Below, piece after piece: positions 56,969 to 64,000 of a stretch of DNA of 64,000 nt; the stretch's first letter is position 1, and every line of letters starts with the position of its first letter. Position numbers and translations under genes: made by a program. Source of the stretch: Setoptus koraiensis (Eukaryota; Arthropoda). The notes below the pieces were generated by a model. The model did not search any database. It was given only the letters and a program-made list of their open reading frames with translations, and was not told where the DNA came from. The DNA lies in assembly GCA_048013815.1 (NCBI GenBank), contig CM106585.1, forward strand, positions 19,220,001 to 19,284,000, written 5' to 3'.

Positions 56969-59397
56969 CCTTGGCAGGCACCTTGTCGAGCTCAGGTGAG
57001 GCGAGGCGGAGCCAATGTGTGCAACATTCAATATCTGCGCTCGTCGGCCTAATTGTTACCGCTTCCACCTGGCGGTGTGGCGCTGCAAATGTCCGTCTCA
57101 ATGGTTAGTGCCCAACCATTGACAATATGCAGAAACAACGGACATGCTGGTCAAGCGCCGTCACAGCAGCAACAAGTGGCCAACCGGCCAGCTAGCCGCT
57201 ATCGCTCACCGTTACATCACTCACCGTTACATCAGGCACCGTTATAGCAGCTCGCCAAGGCAGTTTAGCGGCGGTTAGGCAAACAACCGCTCGTTTACAT
57301 ATATTACTGTTGCGTCTGTCCAAGATTCTTTGTCCGTTCTCTGCGTTCTTTGCGCTCTTTGCCTTCTTTTGCAAGTGGCTTCTTTTCTGCGCTGCGTTTC
57401 TCGGTTCGAATCATGGCGAATTGGCAACTTGCAGAAGCTCGCAAAGCTCGCAAAACTCGCACACTCTTTGCTGAAGCTCTTTGCGGCGACCGAGTTCCAA
57501 TTCGGCCGGCGTCTGTCCGAAATATTGTTATCACTATTATAATATTTGGCGATATTATCATGGATACGCAAGTATTGTGAGCGTTGGCAGTTACAAGCTA
57601 AACAGTCATATTATGGGCCATTGTCGAGACATTTGTGCCGCTTAACGCAGCCAAATGAACATAACGACTGGCAGCGTGTGGCTTGATGCTGCCAAATGCG
57701 AATCACGAACGACCAACAGAGATCGTCGTCATTTTCTGATTTATTATTGTTATATCATCATTATTACCTGGGTATTGCTGTGACTGGCGTTTTGATATCC
57801 GATCTCGTGAATATCGCCTTTATATCGCTTTTATGCCAGAAGTGCAAGTGTTTGCTCAGTCTCGCTTGTTATTTCGTCAAACTTCATCGTCTCATCATGC
57901 AATTCAAATTCGCATTTCTCCCTTCGTTGGCTCTTTCGCTGTTGAGCGGATTTCGCATTGACGCTTCCATTGATAGATGCGGTCATTCGTTAGTTTAATT
58001 CCTATTTAATGCTCCTTTCATTCGTTAACTGGAGACTTTCTCCTCGAGCTTGTTAGTTGCCATCATCAGTGCAAATAGCAGTCGCTGGCACTATTATCTC
58101 GCCTTATTGACTATTCATTGCCATCTAACATCCAAATATCTGTTTGCCATGGCCACAAATGAGCTGCCTAAGTAGCCTGTCGACAAGCAAACTTGAAGCG
58201 CCCATTGCATGCCGGCATGACAGTTATGAACGCCGTGTGTGCATTATGTAACATGTAATTTGTATTTTTCTGCAAGTGTGTATTTCTATTAGTTGGTTAT
58301 CATGTCGCATGAGCGCCGTTTACAAACCGTTTTACCTTTGCCCGTATAGACCCGTTTTGGTGCCCTCAGAAACGGTTACAGCGGCGGTCAGTAGTCTATT
58401 TGAAGCTTGTTACCGTTAAATAATGAGCTTGCTCAAATGATAATATGCTGCTGTGGTGATGCTGATTATGCAACCACATGATGCTTATAAATACACACAT
58501 TCATATTAATATAAACATTTATATTTATATTAATGCATACGGCACATGCGATCTCACTAGATCTCACTGACGGGTTATATAGCCTATAACTTATAGAACC
58601 GCTCTGACAGTTGCGATGACCATCCGAGAGTCAGCGAGCGATCATTGGAATTTCTGAAGAAGCACAACTGACGTTATGTAACATGAGTTATGTTATTATC
58701 GATGGTCACCCGCTACCCAATTCACGTAATAATGATAATAATAAAGGAATGGGATAGGGTCAAGACAACAACTACTGTTACTATTGATTGTGATTGCAAC
58801 AATATGCACGGATATTCACGCTTGAATACTGGAGACGATGTCGGAGTTGACAATCGAATGTGTTGTCGAGATTTGTGACAAATTATATTTGTCCAACAAT
58901 TAAATTTGCGAATCCGCGCTCGGCTATCCACAGTCGGATGATTGCAAACACTTGCAACTGTCACCACGGCACTGTGAACGGAAAATCAATGCAATGCAAC
59001 GGTAATGATCATTGCATAATTGCATCACACCCATGCGCCGCTTTCTTGTAACCATATTCACTCGTGAATACAGTTGAACGACAATATCGGCACGGTTGTC
59101 GGTAGTGATCGGGGGTAGTGATGGTGGCGCAGGCTAGTGGGTGACTCATTTTGGGTCGCCCATCTGCCTCCCCATTGGCGCGACCCAGTGAGTAAAAGAA
59201 AAACTGCTATGTTCTTTTGCCGACAAACGCCCTCTTCCCTGCGAACAATACAAATTTGTCCTTCTGATGAATACAGCAGTGACTTTCTTCCCCTAGCGGA
59301 CAAGTTTGTCGGAGGACAAGCTCGTCTTCAAAATCTTCCCGTAGCAATGTTGTCCATGTGCACAGGACAGAATTGTCCTTCTTATGAGGACAGTGAA
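56969..59397. other. Intergenic DNA, no gene recognised
   Basis: Nothing convincing. Short imperfect repeats occur near 57330-57370 (TTCTTTGCGCTCTTTGCC type) and 57430-57465 (GCAAAGCTC type). A plus frame at 59137-59445 runs up to the MITE boundary and has spaced cysteines (ICPSDE, CTGQNCPS) that look mildly coding-like, but I do not recognise it. Confidence 0.4.
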
Positions 59398-59405
59398 GTC
59401 CTTCC

Positions 59406-60313
59406 GGGTGTTGTAGCGATTAGGTCCCCACTCAGAATTCGATGAAACTTCACACGTGGGCCCCGTAGGGGCCCTATATTACGAGTTGAGTAGTCCGGAA
59501 GTGCGGAAACTTCCGGTTCCGGAAATACAAAAATATCAAGATAGAGCTCTGAAAATTCAGAATCTAGTAGATGACACCTAGCGGAGAATGATGAAATCAA
59601 AATCGATCCCCCATCAATTCCGGTTCAGGAGATATCAAGGTTTATTTGATTAAGAGGTGTGGCCGGGTCTGTGCGGATGCGGTCAGCCGACCCATCCTGT
59701 GCATAGAGTGAGCAACACCATGTATTGGGTCATATATCAGTCATCACATTGATATAATAAAAATCAAATAATTATCCATATCCTCTTGTCCCATTTGTTT
59801 TCATTTTTTGTCGGTTTTTTTCGTCTTTCTCCCTACATCTGTGCATGGATTGCAGTCATGTGAGCGGAGGGTAGAGGGCGCAGCCCGATACCCGAAGCGC
59901 TCATCAACTCTACCCGAAGGGTTCCCGTCGCACGCAGTCGTCGCGGGAGCGACGACGGAGATGTGACGGCCTCCAGAATACGAGGCCGCAGGCCGAGTTC
60001 TCAGACACACCGCATGTGCATCCCCGAGCGCAGCGAAGCAATAATTTGGTCACTTCCGGTCTTCTAACCCTAGTAATATCTCTATATCTCGAAAACCGGA
60101 AGTCGCACAGAGCTGAAAATTATGTCATCGTGTTCAGCGTAGCTTGAAACGTCTCTATGGTGAATCTTGGAGCTCTAGCTTCAACTTTTTGTAAAACCGG
60201 AACCGGAAGTTTCCGCACTTCCGGACCACTTTTTCCATTCTATTGGGGTCAAGGGGGACCCGCACCGGAAGTTTCATCAAGATCTGAGTGGGGACCTAAT
60301 CGCTACAACAACC
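59406..60313. mobile_element. Non-autonomous DNA transposon (MITE), 908 bp
   Basis: Terminal inverted repeats: left end GGGTGTTGTAGCGATTAGG (59406), right end the reverse complement of GGTTGTTGTAGCGATTAGG (ending 60313). The match continues through CCCCACTCAGA to about 45 bp, and a second matching inverted block lies at 59487-59526 versus 60192-60231 (CCGGAAGTGCGGAAACTTCC). The target site is duplicated: GTCCTTCC at 59398-59405 and 60314-60321. An 8-bp duplication fits hAT, P or Merlin superfamilies; the ends do not decide it. The interior is GC-rich with palindromic stretches (59860-60040) and no transposase, so movement would need an enzyme from elsewhere. The intact 8-bp duplication suggests recent insertion. 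Confidence 0.85.
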
Positions 60314-60588
60314 GTCCTTCCTTTCATCGCGGACAACATTGCTTAATTTGATTCGGCTCAAGTCATGGAAGAGGTCTGGGACAGAGATGTCCTCCAGAAG
60401 AAATGGATGACATTGTTGTACTAATTGGGGATGGCCTTGATCTTAATTCTTCTAGGAATTAACGGTTTTAATTAACTCGTTAACAAAGACTGAATATTTG
60501 TATCGAACTGAATTGGTGGTGATATACTCTGTTGAATAAAACTGAGAGCCTTTTTTACCGCATGAATGATCCTTCCTGTCGTAGCATT

Positions 60589-60794
60589 TATTGGGGTTTT
60601 TGTATTTATTTATATATAAGAGTACAATATAAGTGTATCGATAAAAAAGCGCGTGAGCGACTCTGCTCAACCTCGACGTAACACAGTTATCAACTTCCGG
60701 TTGCTCGCATAACGTGCAACGGGTTAGCGCGCGATAATTCAAAATGATGCGTTGGTGCTCTCTGGCAGCGTCTACATGTTTGCTATTCTCAACA
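60589..60794 (-). repeat. 3' LTR of the Copia element
   Basis: 206 bp, apparently the same as the partner LTR at 63024-63229. It lies at the low-coordinate end because the element is on the minus strand. Confidence 0.92.
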
Positions 60795-63023
60795 CTCCCT
60801 CTCAAACATTAGTCGTCATGCCTAATGACTCTCTATTCGTCTCAAATGGTCTTCTGGTGAGTGGCTTGGTTAGTGTATCCGCAAGCTGCTCTTCTGTCTG
60901 TATATAAACAGGTTCAACAATTTTGTTCTCCTTCTGTTCACGTATGAAGTGATATTTTACCTCAATATGCTTCGTCTTACCATTAAATTGTGCATTGCTC
61001 ACAAGTTTCAATGCGCTTTGATTATCGACGAACAATTTGGTTGCATCTTCAATTATGTGATGTTGTCCAAGATCATACAACAATCTTCTCAACCAGATTA
61101 TCTCCTTAGTTGCCATACATGCAGCCACATATTCAGCTTCACATGTCGATAGAGTGACCGATGGTTGCTTTTGACTCTTCCAAGTTATCGAAGATCCACC
61201 ATAGATGAAAACATATCCAGTTGTTGACCGTCTGGTGTCTTCATCACCGCCATCACTCTTTAGATACTGTATGGCGTTACCTGTCTCATTGAAGGACTTG
61301 ATTTTGAACTCTCTGAACTTGTCCAGTGCTTCGTTTTTGTTTCTCATGGAGTATGTCATTCTATAACCTGAGTATTCATCTTTGAAAAGTATGTAATACA
61401 AGCTGCCTGATGGACTTTGAACTGACATCTTACCACAAAGATCAGTGTGTATATATACACCTGGTTTATCAACTCTTATCTTATTGTCCGCACTAAATGA
61501 TTGCTTGTGATGTTTACCTTCGGCACATCCTCTACAAAATGTTTCGGTTTCATCTGTTAAATCCAAACCTGTTACACAATTATTCTTTGCCATTTCTTTG
61601 ATTACTGCTTTGTTTGTATGGGCCAATCGTTTATGCCATATCTCTAATGATGCAGGGTTGATTTTTGCTAAGTTTGCTCTTGATATGATCGGTGTTTCAA
61701 AAGCCATTCTCCACAGTTCGCCAGGACCTTTGCGACGTCCAACTGCTTTGACTTCACCGTTGAATGTCAGTGTACATTCATTTGCTAGTAAGGTAACAAC
61801 AATTCCTTTGTCAGTGCAGGTGCCAAGTGATAAAAGGTTATCTTCTAAGTCAGGTACATGAAGAACTCCTCTGATTGGTGTTCTGATGCGTTTGCCTTTC
61901 ACTATGGATTCTACTATTATGTCACCACGTCCTTTAGCGTATACTACGCGTGAGTCACCAAGTATGACTGAATGTTTATAATCAAATGGTTCGTATGTCG
62001 AGAACCAATCTCTCCGATGTGACATTTGTTGACTACATCCACTGTCGCCCCACCATGTATCTTTAGTAGATACATCGTCAGCTCGATAGCACACAGCTTT
62101 AAAGGCGAATTCTTTAGGTTTCGAATGATCTGTTGGCTTGCCATTCTTTTCGTCATTTAATCTACATCTGCATTCTTTCCAGAAGTGCCCAGGCTTGTTA
62201 CAATAATTACAAGAGCCTTTCTTCTTTGGTTTGTGTCTTCTATCCATATTCTTAGTTGTTGAAACAAAAGCTGCTGAGTCATGCTTCTTGTTTGATTTCG
62301 CCCATTGGTCGATGATATATTCTTCGTTAACGAGATATGATAGAAGATTATTGAATGTCTGGTCATCTTTACCTTTAGCATTCCATGCTGAAACCACGTG
62401 CTTGTATTTCTCTGTCATGGTGCAGATTGTCTTTGCAATCAATGCTTTATCTGATATTGGCTCTCCAATATCTTTCAACGACTTTGCTAGTGACTGTACT
62501 TTGTTGATGTGAGTCTGTATGTTGTCACCATCAATCATCCTGTAGTCATAAAATTTCTGAAATAGTAAGAATACATTCGCCTCAGACTTATGTTCGTGCA
62601 TCTGTTCAAGTTTTGCCCATGTCTCCTTGGCTGTATCACAATCTCTTATTTCCTCTATTATGTTCGGCTCTAATGCTGTAGCGATTAGCATTTGTGCATA
62701 ATTATCTCTATCGTTCCAGTTGTCGAATGTTGAACTGTCAGGTTCAGGTTTTGGAGTTGTTCCATCTACATACTGCCAAACTCTCTTGGATTTCAGTATC
62801 TTAACAATTAAGAATTTCCATGTGCTGAAATCTTCACCATTGAACTTCTTTATGAGAACTAATTTCTCGTCAGCCATTGCTCTTTGTTCGAATGATTCAA
62901 CTGGATGCTATCACTCTTATATTTTGTTTGTTTAATTCTTGCGGTTAGTCAAGAAGTAACTTGATACTTAATTATCATTCGCGGTTAGTCGAAATTAATT
63001 AGTTAGCATGAGGACCCATAACC

Positions 63024-63229
63024 TATTGGGGTTTTTGTATTTATTTATATATAAGAGTACAATATAAGTGTATCGATAAAAAAGCGCGTGAGCGACTCTG
63101 CTCAACCTCGACGTAACACAGTTATCAACTTCCGGTTGCTCGCATAACGTGCAACGGGTTAGCGCGCGATAATTCAAAATGATGCGTTGGTGCTCTCTGG
63201 CAGCGTCTACATGTTTGCTATTCTCAACA
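63024..63229 (-). repeat. 5' LTR of the Copia element
   Basis: 206 bp, apparently the same as 60589-60794. It is followed inside the element by the presumed primer-binding region. Confidence 0.92.
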
Positions 63230-63328
63230 GCATTTGCCTTCTTGTTCTTCCTGGTTCTGTTGAAGGGGGGGGGCAAGACAATAATTGCTCGATGTTCTTG
63301 ACTGAGGCGATTTCCCGTTTGGGCATTG

Positions 63329-63583
63329 TCAAAAATTCAATGAATAGGTCGCTGCTTCTCTCTCCTCTCTTGCAACTCTTTCCCAATATTGAACAATCTT
63401 CTCTTGGCACCATCTGAGATTGTAGCTGGGCTCCCAGGTGTCTTCATGCCGTCCTACAGGGGCCCAGCACACTAAATAATAAAACTGGTGGTGTCTGTAC
63501 CTTATTTCATGACTCAGTATTTCATGCACAGGGAATCTCCTTGTGGTGACCGCCACCCTTCTGGCAGCACTGGGGCGCACCAT
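63329..63583 (-). pseudogene. Chromodomain fragment
   Basis: An 84-codon minus frame includes VHEILSHEIRYRHHQFYYLV followed by CWAPVGRHEDTWEPSYNL and an aromatic/acidic helix (IVQYWERV), a full chromodomain pattern with its aromatic cage positions (Y/F, W, Y). Chromodomains read methylated histone tails. Two sources are possible: a host HP1-like or chromobox gene, or the integrase tail of a Ty3-type (Metaviridae) chromovirus. Nothing else of either is visible, and the Copia element sits just beside it. Treated as a relic. Confidence 0.55.
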
Positions 63584-63677
63584 TTTTTTTTATCTTAAAT
63601 TATTTTATTTTTTGTATGTATTCGTTGCACTGATAGCATTTGTTGATAGCGATTTAACTAACTAACTTTGCACAAGT

Positions 63678-63678
<1 letters not shown>

Positions 63679-63716
<38 letters not shown>
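63679..63716. repeat. (CT)n microsatellite
   Basis: About 19 CT units. The rest of 63600-64000 shows no gene. Confidence 0.9.
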
Positions 63717-63719
<3 letters not shown>

Positions 63720-64000
63720 TCTGCCCATCGCCCCTCTCTAGCACACACACAAAAAAAAACGATCATTAGATGACTAACAGACTACTAAAGTGATTATCGG
63801 TAATAGAACGCCAGATAATGACAGAGAATTGTCTTCACTCGGTGCACTATGTTATGTTTAGTGGTAAACAGAAGAGTGGTAAACAGAAACATTATCATAA
63901 AGTATATAACTGTTGCCACTTGTCTTCTGACGGCAGTATTTCGTTAGAATTCGATTCTTGGGCTGACAGGAGGGGTCGTGAGGTATGAGGGTGCGGTGCT

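Larger units (their letters stand above)
60589..63229 (-). mobile_element. Copia-type (Pseudoviridae-like) LTR retrotransposon, internally incomplete
   Basis: A fossil-type entry, minus strand. Two 206-bp LTRs (60589-60794 and 63024-63229) appear identical base for base, begin TGTTGAGAATAG and end CCCCAATA in element orientation. A 5-bp target duplication GCATT flanks the element (60584-60588, 63230-63234). A purine-rich tract (GAGAGGGAG) abuts the 3' LTR. Recognisable parts in Copia order are Gag, a CCHC zinc knuckle, a DSG-type protease, part of integrase and the RNase H end. At about 2.6 kb it is roughly half the usual length and is broken (about one major internal loss), so it is a non-autonomous derivative. 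Identical LTRs indicate a very recent insertion. Confidence 0.92.

Noticed and set aside
56714-57108. Poly-Cys, poly-Leu and Asn-Ser-Asn frames
   Set aside because: All three come from the GTTGTTGCT repeat read in different frames.
59801-60010. Frame inside the MITE as a possible transposase
   Set aside because: Too short, Arg-rich from GC-rich palindromic DNA, no DDE-type motifs.

Overview
The window is nuclear DNA of a small-genome arthropod. Evidence: genes with short GT-AG introns (about 95-240 bp), a cluster of arthropod-type secreted CUB-domain genes, a forked/espin orthologue, abundant CA/CT/CAG microsatellites, a Copia-type LTR element and a MITE. An acariform mite or related chelicerate is my best guess, but nothing here fixes the taxon. 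There is one 500-base assembly gap (12681-13180).

Layout. (1) 1-12.7 kb: four CUB-domain secreted-protein genes. One is cut by the left edge, one is cut by the gap, and two are complete once their exons are assembled. Two of the copies form a nearly identical inverted repeat. (2) 13.2-24.0 kb: three tandem, almost identical, intronless genes derived from the coiled-coil half of nucleoporin TPR (Megator), each with a new low-complexity tail. (3) 24.1-27.1 kb: a three-exon Shisa/VOPP1-like membrane protein convergent with glucose-6-phosphate dehydrogenase. (4) 27.8-34.1 kb: a doubtful small gene, two intronless TRIC channel (TMEM38) genes that are tandem duplicates, and between them an unrecognised two-TM protein. 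(5) 34.1-43.2 kb: TMEM245, a MYND/AT-hook protein, succinate-semialdehyde dehydrogenase and an SLC17-like MFS transporter. (6) 44.1-54.1 kb: a forked/espin actin-bundling gene on the minus strand. Its terminal exon has been duplicated downstream, with small genes lying between the two copies. (7) 54.1-64 kb: mostly non-coding DNA rich in minisatellites, with a 908-bp MITE and a very young, internally incomplete Copia element next to a chromodomain relic.

The genes do not form one pathway. The shared theme is recent local duplication: inverted (CUB), tandem (TPR-like, TRIC) and exon-level (espin). The best candidate for something undescribed is the TPR-derived array: intronless, about 3.87 kb per unit, head-to-tail, with a new tail of 4-residue repeats, a basic nuclear-import-like segment and a Pro/Glu-rich end. 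I could run no alignment or search. Identities are by eye, and exon joins were checked by reading frame and splice consensus.
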